In this document: positions 1-7,642 of the stretch, piece after piece | Layout of the letters: the number at the start of each line of letters is the position of its first letter | How positions within the stretch are numbered: position 1 is the first letter of the stretch | Assembly: GCA_905371865.1 (NCBI GenBank) | Contig: CAJPNA010000030.1 | Span: 1-11,228, forward strand | Length of the DNA stretch: 11,228 nt | Origin: an uncultured Carnobacterium sp. | Lineage (GTDB): Bacteria; Bacillota; Bacilli; Lactobacillales; Aerococcaceae | Direction: 5' to 3' | Notes under the pieces: model-generated | Databases searched by the model: none | What the model was told of the DNA's origin: nothing | Seen by the model: the letters and a program-made list of their open reading frames with translations, nothing else | Program-made: the position numbers and the translations under genes

Positions 1-91
1 TCTTTGATAAATGTGTATACTCGCAAAACATAGAATAATATGGATGACTCTTTTTGATGATGTGCTTTTCCACTTGTTGGATTAACGTCAT
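1..91 (-). CDS. tnpB: TnpB-like RNA-guided nuclease (IS200/IS605-type OrfB), N-terminal fragment
   Basis: Thirty codons run from ATG (89-91) off the left edge. The start is MTLIQQVEKHII, then KKSHPYY, and the last visible residues are EYTHLSK. Many Bacillota TnpB/OrfB proteins open this way: a short strand, a basic 'IKKxHP' segment, then a helix leading into an 'SKNLYN' type motif. TnpB proteins are RNA-guided DNA nucleases carried by IS200/IS605 elements. The RuvC and zinc-finger parts would lie outside the window, so activity cannot be judged. The start is well supported: AAGGAGGTGAT (97-107) lies 5 bases upstream, and a TATAAT promoter lies upstream of that. The gene runs in the same direction as the paralogue operon but is separated from it by a terminator. 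Its N-terminus differs from that of the TnpB-like protein at the right edge, so the two are not copies of one element. The call rests on 30 residues only. Confidence 0.62.
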   Translation of the reverse strand, partial: MTLIQQVEKHIIKKSHPYYSMFCEYTHLSK

Positions 92-118
92 TCTAAATCA
101 CCTCCTTAATTTTTACTT

Positions 119-148
119 ATTATAACACACCTGCGAAGAAAAATCCAA
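119..148 (-). promoter_or_regulatory. Promoter of the left tnpB-like gene
   Basis: On the minus strand TATAAT (119-124) carries the extended -10 element TGT, and TTGGAT (143-148) lies 18 bases upstream as a weak -35. Transcription would start near 112, giving a short leader that contains the perfect Shine-Dalgarno. The -35 lies inside the 3' arm of the terminator hairpin that closes the preceding operon, so the two signals share bases. Confidence 0.65.
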
Positions 149-169
149 AGTGAAGACACCTTGGATTTT
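140..169 (-). terminator. Rho-independent terminator of the family A operon
   Basis: Read on the minus strand, AAAATCCAA (161-169) pairs with TTGGATTTT (40 bases into the hairpin span, 140-148). The stem is extended by a G-U pair and GTG/CAC, and closed by the 4-base loop TCTT. The 3' arm ends in a run of T. It starts 6 bases after the stop codon of the last operon gene. The stem also reads as a hairpin on the plus strand, but no plus-strand gene is present here. Confidence 0.82.
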
Positions 170-175
170 AAGTCG

Positions 176-970
176 TTACCATTCCTCATTATAAATTTGA
201 TACACTTTCCCGAGTTTGAACGTAAAGTCTTTTACAAAATCATTATCTTTTTGCATTTGCTCGTCGTACCATTTTTCAAAATTACCATTACATAGATATT
301 GGTTATCTCTTAATGCATTCTCATCTATTGTAATCGCCATGTCAACCATTTCAGCGAACATCAGCTCGTAAACAAATTTCATTCGTTGCTCCACAAAAGA
401 TTTCAATTCATTATCTAAGAAGTTCTTCAATTCATTACGACCACTACGCATGTTTTGTAAAATTTGTTCCATGTTCGCCTTCATGTCGTTGAACGCTACT
501 CGAAGCCATTCGAAAAGTTTGACTTTATCGTCACCAGATAACTCATCAACTGTCGACACTCCATATCTAGTGCGAACATAGTTTACAAATGTCGACTCAT
601 CGAACGTTGTTCCAAGTTCGTTAGACCATTCTTTATCCAAAAATAAGCGTGTAAATCCTAGAATCAAATCATCTCTTGTTTCCCAACCGTCACTGTTGAT
701 ATCTCGAACCCAACATTCATCGTTCTCAACATCCCAACCAAGAAGCAAGTCGTATTTAGTTAACGCTTCACTTCTTCTATTGTATAAATAATACGTCGCT
801 TGCTTGAATGCGTCTTCACTACCATCGACAGTCCAAGCTGCTAGTCGTTTACGTTGTCGGTCTAATCCAATTTTCATTTTACCACGTAGTTTTATTAACT
901 CGTCAATGTAACCATTTAGTTCTTGACCGAAATCAAGAAACAGTTGTGTTAATTTATCTCCACTATTCAT
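176..970 (-). CDS. Family A paralogue A1, unknown function (264 aa)
   Basis: Last gene of the seven-member family A operon. I do not recognise a named family. The N-terminal third is helical and charged; residues 73-90 contain a short beta-like 'GWDVENDECWV' segment. A helical middle follows, then the family's C-terminal signatures: a degenerate QRMKFVY at 195-201 (the usual cysteine is missing) and NGNFEKWYDE at 228-237. Residues 130-160 (YVRTRYGVSTVDEL...) match A2 especially well, so A1 and A2 look like the closest pair in the operon. The ATG overlaps the A2 stop by 8 bases (ATGAATAG), and GGGGGA lies 7 bases upstream, indicating translational coupling. No signal peptide or membrane segment is visible. 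A terminator follows 6 bases after the stop. The gene call is firm; function is unknown. Confidence 0.9.
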   Translation of the reverse strand: MNSGDKLTQLFLDFGQELNGYIDELIKLRGKMKIGLDRQRKRLAAWTVDGSEDAFKQATYYLYNRRSEALTKYDLLLGWDVENDECWVRDINSDGWETRDDLILGFTRLFLDKEWSNELGTTFDESTFVNYVRTRYGVSTVDELSGDDKVKLFEWLRVAFNDMKANMEQILQNMRSGRNELKNFLDNELKSFVEQRMKFVYELMFAEMVDMAITIDENALRDNQYLCNGNFEKWYDEQMQKDNDFVKDFTFKLGKVYQIYNEEW

Positions 971-1832
971 ATTCTAATCCCCCAATGTTCAAGTCACTAA
1001 TCATGTCGTTTAATGCGTCTTGATATAACGGTTTCACATAATCATGTAAGTCAAGTAGTTTCACAACCGAGTTTCCGTTCTCAACCTCTCCGTAGTACCA
1101 TTCGTCGAAATTACCATTTCGTAATTCGTCCATTACTTCTTTAGCACTCTTACTACCGATTGGTGCGTTCATATCCACCATACACTTAACCATGAAATAT
1201 GTAGTGTCGTATAACTCACAATAAACTCCATACATGTGTTTAGCACAGATGTTCACCATGTCTTTTACACACTTCTCAACATCATCACGAGCAGCTACAG
1301 CACTTTCTTCCAGTGATTTCAGCGATGCTTTAAACTCATTTATCAAGTTGTTAATCAATTTAATAAACGCATCACAATCCTCTTGCGTTATCTCATTAAC
1401 ACTCGATACTCGATATACACGTAACAAGTATTTCTCTAACTCATCTGAGTTAAACTTACCAGTTGTTGTTAGTCTATTTGCCGGTGCACCTAATATACAG
1501 TTCATGTAGTACACTCTATCCGCTTGGAAATCCCAATCACTACTAATTCTTATATATACTTTACCATCCTTCCACACATCAGTTAGTCCATGCTTTTCAA
1601 GAATCTCGCCTAAAACATCATGTAATTTATCTCCAAACTGAATATATTTACCATCGATTAGAGTGGATTCATGTTCTTGGAAAATACGGTCGGTCTCATC
1701 GAAACTAATTGGAATACCTTCACTACATAGTTGTTCAAACTTACTCATACCTTTATTGAAAATGTCACCATACTCTAAATAAATAGCTAACATTTCATCA
1801 AACTGTGGTAAAGTAATTACGTTATTACTCAT
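963..1832 (-). CDS. Family A paralogue A2, unknown function (289 aa)
   Basis: Longest member of family A. The N-terminus has a helical segment, then 'IPISFDETDRIF' at 40-51, which matches the P-x-F-x-E segment of the other family members. A beta-like stretch at 86-101 (VWKDGKVYIRISSDW) aligns with their 'G-x-x-Y/W-x-I' strand. The C-terminal half is helical and carries both signatures: ICAKHMYGVY at 195-204 and NGNFDEWYYG at 239-248, followed by about 40 residues. Residues 135-160 resemble A1 closely. It starts 19 bases after the A3 stop with a modest GAAAGAGAG ribosome site, and its stop overlaps the A1 start, so A1 is probably coupled to it. No transmembrane segment or secretion signal is seen. 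Function unknown. Confidence 0.9.
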   Translation of the reverse strand: MSNNVITLPQFDEMLAIYLEYGDIFNKGMSKFEQLCSEGIPISFDETDRIFQEHESTLIDGKYIQFGDKLHDVLGEILEKHGLTDVWKDGKVYIRISSDWDFQADRVYYMNCILGAPANRLTTTGKFNSDELEKYLLRVYRVSSVNEITQEDCDAFIKLINNLINEFKASLKSLEESAVAARDDVEKCVKDMVNICAKHMYGVYCELYDTTYFMVKCMVDMNAPIGSKSAKEVMDELRNGNFDEWYYGEVENGNSVVKLLDLHDYVKPLYQDALNDMISDLNIGGLEYE

Positions 1833-1851
1833 GTAAATTCACTCTCTTTCT

Positions 1852-2664
1852 TTAAATAAACCAAACATCAAGTCCTAATTCACTAGCAAGGTTTTGCATT
1901 TCTATTTCCATGTCGTGAATCACGTCTACTGACTTACCACTCGTAACGGTCATATCATACCATAAATCGAAATTACCATTAAATGTTGCTCGTAGAATTT
2001 TATTCACCAAGTCAGTCGCATCGTCATACTTTCTTAAACTCTCTAGCTCACCCATGATATACTCAAAGTCATGTTGATAGATTGGTCGCATGTCAGCCGC
2101 GCAACGTGCCACGTTTCTACTTAATAAATTTTTAAACTCCCGCTGAATCATAACCATTTCAAATGTTCTAAACGCCTCATGCTCGTTAAGTCTCACATTT
2201 CTGCATAAGTCGAAAGTAACTTCCAATACCTCGTCTCTATGAATATCATCCTTCGTTGATGAAAACTTGATTGTCGCCACATTTTCTAGCAATGTTTCTA
2301 AATTACGATTTCCGCCGTCAACGTCATAGTTATAATAGAGTCGCAATTCTCCCAACGATTCATCAATTATTGTGTCTAAATCCGCACATTCAAATGTGAA
2401 CGTTTTTCGAGAAACTCCATCATCGACAAGCTCAAACCCATACTTTGTTGCGATTTGATTTAATTCTTCAACTGTTAAATTTACCCACTTACGGTAAGCT
2501 TCTTGCACCCAATCCCACTGATTGTTCGGTGCAAACATTCGCTTCGTTGTTTCAAAATTCGTCAAAATTGGCTTCTGAAACTCCACCCAAGCACTCACTC
2601 CACTATCTAAGTGCTCGTTCATTTGCTCAAATTCAATTCTTACATCCTCTAGCGATATAGTCAT
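1852..2664 (-). CDS. Family A paralogue A3, unknown function (270 aa)
   Basis: I place the start at the ATG at 2662-2664 (MTISLEDV), not the ATG 18 bases upstream. AGGAG at 2674-2678 lies ahead of it with normal spacing, and the resulting N-terminus lines up with A4 and A5. The upstream ATG directly follows the A4 stop and overlaps that ribosome site. The protein is acidic. It has the family's N-terminal helix, a 'KPILTNFETTKRMF' segment at 31-44, a beta-like 'GFELVDDGVSRKTFTFE' region near 76-92, and the signatures RCAADMRPIY (187-196) and NGNFDLWYDM (229-238). No known catalytic motif is recognisable. It lies within the operon, 18 bases after the A4 stop. Function unknown. Confidence 0.88.
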   Translation of the reverse strand: MTISLEDVRIEFEQMNEHLDSGVSAWVEFQKPILTNFETTKRMFAPNNQWDWVQEAYRKWVNLTVEELNQIATKYGFELVDDGVSRKTFTFECADLDTIIDESLGELRLYYNYDVDGGNRNLETLLENVATIKFSSTKDDIHRDEVLEVTFDLCRNVRLNEHEAFRTFEMVMIQREFKNLLSRNVARCAADMRPIYQHDFEYIMGELESLRKYDDATDLVNKILRATFNGNFDLWYDMTVTSGKSVDVIHDMEIEMQNLASELGLDVWFI

Positions 2665-2682
2665 ATTAATCACACTCCTCAT

Positions 2683-3459
2683 CTATTTATTCAATTCGTG
2701 AACCAAATGACCCAATTGTCCAAGAACCCCTACGATGTCATTCATTCGTACTTGATTTTCCACGTGGTACTTGTACCAGTCGTCAAAATTCCCATTTTTC
2801 AATTGTGCATCAAGTTTACCTAAAACATCATCATTCCCACTGTATTTTTCCTTGACAACAGATAACATCGACAATGCTTCGTTGTACGCTTCTTCGTAAA
2901 TCACACGCATGTAATTTGCACAATCCGTCATTGAACATAAAATCTCTTTTGTTAAGTCGTCATACACTTCTTCCAATCTGCTTCGTTCAATCATAAAGTT
3001 CAAGCTTTCGATAGCATGTGGTAGTTTGTGCTCCACAATCCATTCGCCAGCTTCGTCAAACATGTAATCGAATACTTCGTCTGTTAGTCCATTTTCTAAT
3101 GACACACCGTATGGTTCTAATCCAAGTGCAGATTTAGCAACTTCATTCATCACGTCATCAAAAGTCTCACCATCTTTTTGAGCTGGTAAAATAATGTGAC
3201 ACTTGCAATAAACGTCACCTTCAATATCTAACCAATATCCCTTGTCTTCTACAAGTTTCACTAATCTTGATTTGAAATCATTTTCCCACTCTTTGTATTT
3301 AGACTCCATTGGTGTAAGAATATTATTTCCGAACATTGTGAACTCTTTATGAAATGAAAGTTCACGTTTAGAGAAAATGAATCGTAACTCATTTGCTCGT
3401 TCGTCGAACACATTCACAAACTCTTTGTATAATTTGTATGCTTCTTGTCTTGTAATCAT
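2683..3459 (-). CDS. Family A paralogue A4, unknown function (258 aa)
   Basis: The preferred start is ATG 3457-3459 (MITRQEAYKLY), behind GAGGTGG with 5-7 base spacing. An ATG at 3475-3477 in the same frame would add six residues but has no ribosome site and would nearly abut the A5 stop. The layout follows the family: N-terminal helices, 'RELSFHKEFTMFG' at 32-44, the beta-like 'GYWLDIEGDVYCKCHIIL' at 74-91, a helical middle, DCANYMRVIY at 179-188 and NGNFDDWYKY at 222-231. The strand region contains a CxC pair (residues 85 and 87) that its relatives lack. The protein is acidic, with no export or membrane signal. It lies between A5 and A3 with short spacing. Function unknown. Confidence 0.88.
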   Translation of the reverse strand: MITRQEAYKLYKEFVNVFDERANELRFIFSKRELSFHKEFTMFGNNILTPMESKYKEWENDFKSRLVKLVEDKGYWLDIEGDVYCKCHIILPAQKDGETFDDVMNEVAKSALGLEPYGVSLENGLTDEVFDYMFDEAGEWIVEHKLPHAIESLNFMIERSRLEEVYDDLTKEILCSMTDCANYMRVIYEEAYNEALSMLSVVKEKYSGNDDVLGKLDAQLKNGNFDDWYKYHVENQVRMNDIVGVLGQLGHLVHELNK

Positions 3460-3479
3460 CTCATCCACCTCGTTCATAA

Positions 3480-4259
3480 TTAATCTAGTCGTTCTCTATT
3501 TTTAAGTGCTTCGACGTATCCTACGATGTTCAGAATTGAATTTCCACGCCCATGAATTCCACCGTAGTACCAACTATTGAAGTCCCCATCAGCTAGAAAA
3601 TTATAAACTAATGCTGCACCTTCCGCGTAATCAGAATCATCTTTCAAGTCTTGTATTAAACGAATCGCTTCGTCAAATTTCCATTTGTATGCTGGTTCTA
3701 CAAATTTAGCACAGTCATCAGTCCAACCCACCACCAACTCATCAATCTCCTTGACAGTATTCTCAATTGCTTCATCCTGTAATCGATAATGCAACATGTC
3801 AATTGATTCTGTAATAGATTTATATAATTCATCATAATCAGCTGCCTTAAATTTCTCATCTAAGATTTCTTCGAAATCAATCTTGTCCACATCCACACCT
3901 TTTGGTAAGTGTGAGTTCAACTCTCCCCTAACACACCACACTCCCATTGTAGATACAAATTCATCTAAGCTTACACCATGAGTCAACTCACGTAATTCAA
4001 TCTGATAATAGTCATCACCAATGTTCACCCACAATCTGTTTTTGTCAGCGATGTCGAACAGACGGTTTCGTTTGTATCGCATCCATAGAAGATAGTGTCC
4101 ACGTATTTCATCGTCAGTTGTATCTCCAAAAACATCCCAAAGCTCATTAAATGGTAATGGATGTTTCTCATCCAACCACTTGCTAATGTTATCTTTTATG
4201 TGTTTATACGTATCAATGTAGTCGTTCCAAATTCTCAACACATCGTCTTTAGTTTTCAT
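3480..4259 (-). CDS. Family A paralogue A5, unknown function (259 aa)
   Basis: The start is ATG 4257-4259 (MKTKDDVLRIW), 8 bases after AAGGAG at 4268-4273. An in-frame GTG two codons upstream lies inside the spacer and is unlikely. This member shows the family layout most clearly. It has an N-terminal helix, 'HPLPFNELWDVFG' at 33-45, a helix with 'HYLLWMRYKRNRLF' at 55-68, the beta-like 'LWVNIGDDYYQIEL' at 76-89, a long helical C-half with DCAKFVEPAY (182-191), and DGDFNSWYYG (224-233), a variant of the NGNF signature. The middle helix and strand also resemble the family B pattern (RFDxW helix, then G-N-x-W-x-V-x-x-F), supporting a common ancestor. It follows A6 by 16 bases. Function unknown. 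Confidence 0.9.
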   Translation of the reverse strand: MKTKDDVLRIWNDYIDTYKHIKDNISKWLDEKHPLPFNELWDVFGDTTDDEIRGHYLLWMRYKRNRLFDIADKNRLWVNIGDDYYQIELRELTHGVSLDEFVSTMGVWCVRGELNSHLPKGVDVDKIDFEEILDEKFKAADYDELYKSITESIDMLHYRLQDEAIENTVKEIDELVVGWTDDCAKFVEPAYKWKFDEAIRLIQDLKDDSDYAEGAALVYNFLADGDFNSWYYGGIHGRGNSILNIVGYVEALKNRERLD

Positions 4260-4275
4260 TCTCACTCTCTCCTTA

Positions 4276-5085
4276 CTACTTTTCTAGTTGTTCTTCTATA
4301 AGTCGTTTTAGCGTTCGTTTCGCAACAGTTAGCTCATCTAATGACATCTCATGCTTGACATACTTTGTATAAAAATTATAGAAGTGATTTAACTCAATCA
4401 TCTCGCCCCATAAATCTAACGCAAATGGTCGACCAATCAGTTCTTGAAACGCTAGAGCTAGTCGTTCAACGTCACGATAGTACGCTTCGTAATAAGCTCT
4501 CATGAAATCACGACAATCTTCAAATGCGTTGTCACATAGAGTCATAATTTCATTTACGACCTTAGTGTATTCTGAAAGTCGATTAGACAAATCAACACTT
4601 AATTGATTGTAAGCAGTTCTAAGTTCTTTCTCAATCTCAGACCACTCTTCTGGTGTAACATCTTCCCAAGATTCTTTATGTGTTTTATAATTGAGCACAT
4701 ATTTCTTCAATGTGTCATATTCATTACCATATAGCTCTTTAGCTGATTGATACTCATGGTCTCCTAGTTTCACTTTCATCAACTCGTTAATGTCACTCAT
4801 ATCAACAGCAATAATTAAGTTCGATTCATTTTTCACGTCAAAGTTGAAAGTCTTACAAACTTCTTGCATTTTTCCAAAGTAGCTTTTATACCATGTATCA
4901 TATGCATCATGCAACATCGGTTCTTCACTATAAAACACTTTCTCAGTGCGACCGAATGGTGAGATAATCACTTGAATTGTTCGTAATCAAGCTTCCTGTC
5001 TCTTGTAAGCATTTACAAACATCATCCAACCAGCGATTAATCTGTTCACAGCCATTGACCATCTTACGTCTTTTTCCTCACCCAT
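4276..5085 (-). pseudogene. Family A paralogue A6, interrupted by an in-frame TGA at codon 33
   Basis: The ATG at 5083-5085 has a good ribosome site (GAAGGTG, 7-base gap). It opens a 32-codon reading frame ending in TGA at 4987-4989. Beyond the TGA the same frame stays open for 236 codons. Read through, the product is 269 residues, matching its neighbours in length. The first part supplies the N-terminal helix that the downstream part lacks. After the stop come 'IISPF' (40-44), the helix 'YDTWYKSYF', a short strand 'NLIIAVD', DCRDFMRAYY (190-199) and a degenerate second signature, LNHFYNFY (232-239). The second part could be translated alone from GTG 4969-4971 (231 residues), but no ribosome site precedes that codon. 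I therefore read it as a nonsense-split paralogue. Recoding or suppression of the stop cannot be excluded. Other genes here use TGG for tryptophan and have no internal TGA. Confidence 0.75.
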
Positions 5086-5086
5086 G

Positions 5087-5860
5087 CTATAGCACCTTCT
5101 TCGCTAAATCTAGATATTTAACCACTTCGTCTAACTCACGTTTATGATTCGTTGCATCATTATACCAAATTTTAAAGTCCTCCCAGATTATTTGGTCTGA
5201 TAGTGTAATTGCAAAATCTTCCTTACCTCCATCATATAACCCTTGAACCACTCGTCTTAACTCATCATGGTATTTCTTGTAATGTGGTCTCATTGCTTTT
5301 TTACACTTTTCTTCCAACTTCGATTGTTCAGTTGTCGCAATAGCAACTGCGCTACGCAGTTTGAAAATACGGTCATCCAAATCTGATGTCATTTTATCAA
5401 TTGCGAATTGTAATACCTTCTCAAATCCATCAAATTCTACATCTCCAGTTTTGGTAACATATATTTTTACCAAATTGCTCCATTGGTGTGAAAATACAAT
5501 ATCACTCAATTTGAAATCATCTCCAAATCCCGGAAAATACTCATGTCCCAATCCATCGATTAAATCACCGTAAGTATCCATTCCATTGTCACCCGGAAAC
5601 GATACTTTCCATACAAACCCTTCAATTGTATATTCATTACCAGTTTCAGAAACTTTTTTTAGCGATTGCTTTGTCTTGGCGTTCACGCCAAGAACCATAT
5701 AAGTCACTTAAATCATCACAATACCACGAGTCATAATATTTTGAAAATCAGCATAACTTGCTCTACGTGTTTGTCGTAACTCCTCAATGACTTTTAATCT
5801 AGATGTAAATTCATTTTTGAAAATCTCTGATAATTTAATTACGCTATCTCTTGTGCTCAT
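5087..5860 (-). pseudogene. Family A paralogue A7, interrupted by an in-frame TAA at codon 51
   Basis: First gene of the operon. The start is ATG 5858-5860 (MSTRDSVIKL), 6 bases after GGAGAG; in-frame ATGs further upstream lie at or before the predicted transcription start. Fifty codons reach TAA at 5708-5710, and the same frame then continues for 206 codons. The full 257 residues match the family length. The first part supplies the N-terminal helix and 'YADFQNIM'. The second part supplies the strand 'EYTIEGFVWKVSF', KCKKAMRPHY (185-194) and WEDFKIWYND (226-235), the NGNF signature in variant form. GTG directly follows the TAA but has no ribosome site, so only reinitiation could yield the 206-residue piece. 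The gene ends one base before the A6 ATG. Most likely decayed, though two separately made pieces remain possible. Confidence 0.75.
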
Positions 5861-5894
5861 TAAAATCTCTCCAATCTGATTCATTACTATCATG

Positions 5895-5923
5895 ATTATA
5901 ACATAAAAAGAAGTCATCCTCAA
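5895..5923 (-). promoter_or_regulatory. Promoter of the family A operon
   Basis: On the minus strand TTGAGG (5918-5923), a 17-base spacer and TATAAT (5895-5900) form a near-consensus promoter with an extended -10 (TGT before TATAAT). The start would be near 5888, about 28 bases before the A7 ATG. The spacer contains the 3' arm and T-run of the preceding terminator, so read-through transcription from operon B and initiation for operon A use the same bases. Confidence 0.75.
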
Positions 5924-5936
5924 ATTAGATGACTTC
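5905..5936 (-). terminator. Rho-independent terminator of operon B
   Basis: On the minus strand GAAGTCATC (5928-5936) pairs perfectly with GATGACTTC (5910-5918) around a 9-base loop. Five T (5905-5909) follow. The hairpin begins 11 bases after the TAA at 5948-5950, which supports that TAA as the original end of the last gene of operon B. Confidence 0.85.
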
Positions 5937-5947
5937 CAATTATTTAC

Positions 5948-6442
5948 TTATTTTTCTAATCTACCATAAATGTACCACATACCGTTGATAACCACCTAAA
6001 CATTGATAGTCATAGTAGCGTCTAGCCCCTCTATCTCAAATATTTTACGCATTGCTCTACTCTTACGCATACTATCAAATGACCTCTCGTCATCAAGTCC
6101 TACGACCTCACGAACTCGAATCCAAGATGAATTTCCATTCACTGGTATTTCACTTTTATCCCCATTCAACAGTATTTGTAACAACAATTTGTTGTTCACG
6201 AACACATCGCCAACCATTTCTAGTGGATTTTCGAAATGATACGGTACCCACATTCCCATCATTTCGTTACGATATCCAATTTTTCCACTAATGTCTTGTG
6301 CCGGAAACAAAAACTTAACTCCCATGAAACAAGTAGCGTGTACATTATCGTCAATTTCGATGTCCTTTCATTCACCTAGCGACAAAATAATTGGATGTTG
6401 TAGTTCACTACTAACTAATTTCGCATTAATATTTAATCCCAT
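5948..6442 (-). pseudogene. Small unrelated gene at the end of operon B, with in-frame TGA and TAG
   Basis: ATG 6440-6442 follows AGGAGG (6452-6457) with a 9-base gap, the best ribosome site in this operon. The frame (MGLNINAKLVSSELQHP...) meets TGA at codon 25 (6368-6370), continues to TAG at codon 149 (5996-5998), and then runs 15 protein-like codons (VVINGMWYIYGRLEK) to TAA just before the terminator. Read through, it would be a product of about 164 residues. It looks beta-rich and has no family A or B signature, so it is not a paralogue. The longest uninterrupted piece from an ATG is 6325-5996 (109 residues, MGVKFLFPAQD), but no ribosome site precedes that ATG. I do not recognise the family. 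Lack of any frameshift suggests recent damage or stop-codon read-through. Confidence 0.62.
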
Positions 6443-6455
6443 ACGCTTATTCCTC

Positions 6456-7064
6456 CTAATATTCACTCTCAGCGAGAGCAATGTTCTTCTTCAAGTTGTA
6501 TGTAATAACCAATAGTGGATGAATTGAGCGTTCTTTATCAATCATAAATTTATAAAAAGTATCAAATCCTTCCACAAATAACGTTTCGTTCAGTTTACGA
6601 ATGTATTCATTTCTTGGTCGCAGCTCTACTAGTTTTTCATACAACTCATCATCGGTCAACTCACACGCTTTTCTGAACTCAACAAAACTCAATGGTGAAT
6701 CCACAGTACCAAAATTAAATGTCATTCCTAAGACACACAATACTCGATTCATGTAAGAATTAAACAAGCTATCGCTGTATAACTTTTCATCCTTAAATAG
6801 CACTATTCTCCAATAGTCCATGTATCGTTCAACTATAAATGGTGTGTCGTCCCAAACTCGTTTGTGAATCATTGCGTTGTACTCGATTTTCCACCAATCG
6901 AAACGTTCTTGAGATACCTTGTCCATGTTGACTACATGCAACTCATCTCGCAACTCATCATATGGTTTCATGATTTTCGCATCAGAGCTTTCTCTCACTT
7001 GTACTAATTCACGAGCAGCATTCACTAATTCATCGTATTTAGATTCTAATCCTTGCTTCGTCAT
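6456..7064 (-). CDS. Family B paralogue B1, unknown function (202 aa)
   Basis: Paralogue closest to B2: both have 'SSDxKIMKPYD' (here 27-36), RFDWW (54-58), a strand with DYWRIVLF (83-90) and 'FGTVDSPLSF' (118-127). Near the C-terminus, VEGFDTFYKF (164-173) resembles the NGNFDxWY signature of family A, so B1 links the two groups. The ATG overlaps the B2 stop by one base (TAATG) behind AAGGTGG, a typical coupled arrangement. The stop TAG touches the ribosome site of the following small gene. The protein is acidic, aromatic-rich and apparently soluble. I know no function for this family. Confidence 0.88.
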   Translation of the reverse strand: MTKQGLESKYDELVNAARELVQVRESSDAKIMKPYDELRDELHVVNMDKVSQERFDWWKIEYNAMIHKRVWDDTPFIVERYMDYWRIVLFKDEKLYSDSLFNSYMNRVLCVLGMTFNFGTVDSPLSFVEFRKACELTDDELYEKLVELRPRNEYIRKLNETLFVEGFDTFYKFMIDKERSIHPLLVITYNLKKNIALAESEY

Positions 7065-7642
7065 TAACTCAATCCACCTTCAAATACCATTTCATGACAT
7101 GTACGACTTGCGTTATCATCAATGTACGCTTGAAATTTTTTACTAGTGTTTACTAAGTTTTGCAATTCTTTTGTGCGTAAAATGAATGCTCTCATTAGTG
7201 CAAAATTCAAATTACGATATGCGTCCTCATACTCAGACTCGTCATACCATTTGATGAAATTACTAAAACTCAATGGTTCATCTACTGTACCGAATGACAT
7301 AACCAAGTCACTCAATAGTCGATTCATGTATCTACTGAATAAGTCATCGGATTTCAAATCCTCTTGTTGAAAGAATAACAATCGCCAATAATCGTCACCA
7401 TCTTCTACGTGATATGGTGTGTCACAACTCATCTTAATCTCCATGTGACCTTCAAAGTATGTCACCCACCAATCAAAACGATTTTTGGTTTCCTCTCGCA
7501 TATTGTCCACATTCAACTCAGCTCTCATTTTATCGTACGGTTTCATGATTTTCACGTCTGAACTCAATCGTTCTTGAATGTACTCCTTCACATTATTCAC
7601 AAGTTCGTTGTATTCTTTTTCCAAAAACTCAATTGTTACCAT
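7064..7642 (-). CDS. Family B paralogue B2, unknown function (192 aa)
   Basis: Starts at ATG 7640-7642, 9 bases after AGGAGG (7652-7657), overlapping the end of B3 by 7 bases. The order of segments is an N-terminal helix, KPYD (34-37), RFDWW (55-59), a strand DDYWRLLFF (83-91), 'FSRYMNRLL' (102-110), and SFGTVDEPLSF (116-126), then a helical C-terminus. The C-terminal family A signature is barely visible here (KKFQAYIDD, 168-176). It resembles B1 along most of its length and probably arose with it by recent duplication. No signal peptide, membrane segment or catalytic motif is recognised. Confidence 0.88.
   Translation of the reverse strand: MVTIEFLEKEYNELVNNVKEYIQERLSSDVKIMKPYDKMRAELNVDNMREETKNRFDWWVTYFEGHMEIKMSCDTPYHVEDGDDYWRLLFFQQEDLKSDDLFSRYMNRLLSDLVMSFGTVDEPLSFSNFIKWYDESEYEDAYRNLNFALMRAFILRTKELQNLVNTSKKFQAYIDDNASRTCHEMVFEGGLS

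Noticed and set aside
2680..2682. ATG directly after the A4 stop as the start of A3
   Set aside because: It overlaps the AGGAG that serves the ATG 18 bases downstream and has no ribosome site of its own.
4969..4971. GTG as a genuine independent start for a 231-residue protein
   Set aside because: No ribosome site precedes it, and the missing N-terminal helix is encoded in the same frame upstream behind a good ribosome site. A split gene is the simpler reading.
4276..6442. TGA read as tryptophan (alternative genetic code)
   Set aside because: Intact genes here use TGG for tryptophan and contain no internal TGA. One interrupted gene has TAA and another has TAG as well as TGA, so a single code change cannot explain them.
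6003..6515. Several plus-strand open frames of 70-80 codons opposite the minus-strand genes
   Set aside because: They are antisense to well-supported genes, lack ribosome sites and promoters, and have Ser/Leu-rich shadow composition. The same holds for other plus-strand frames between 800 and 7800.
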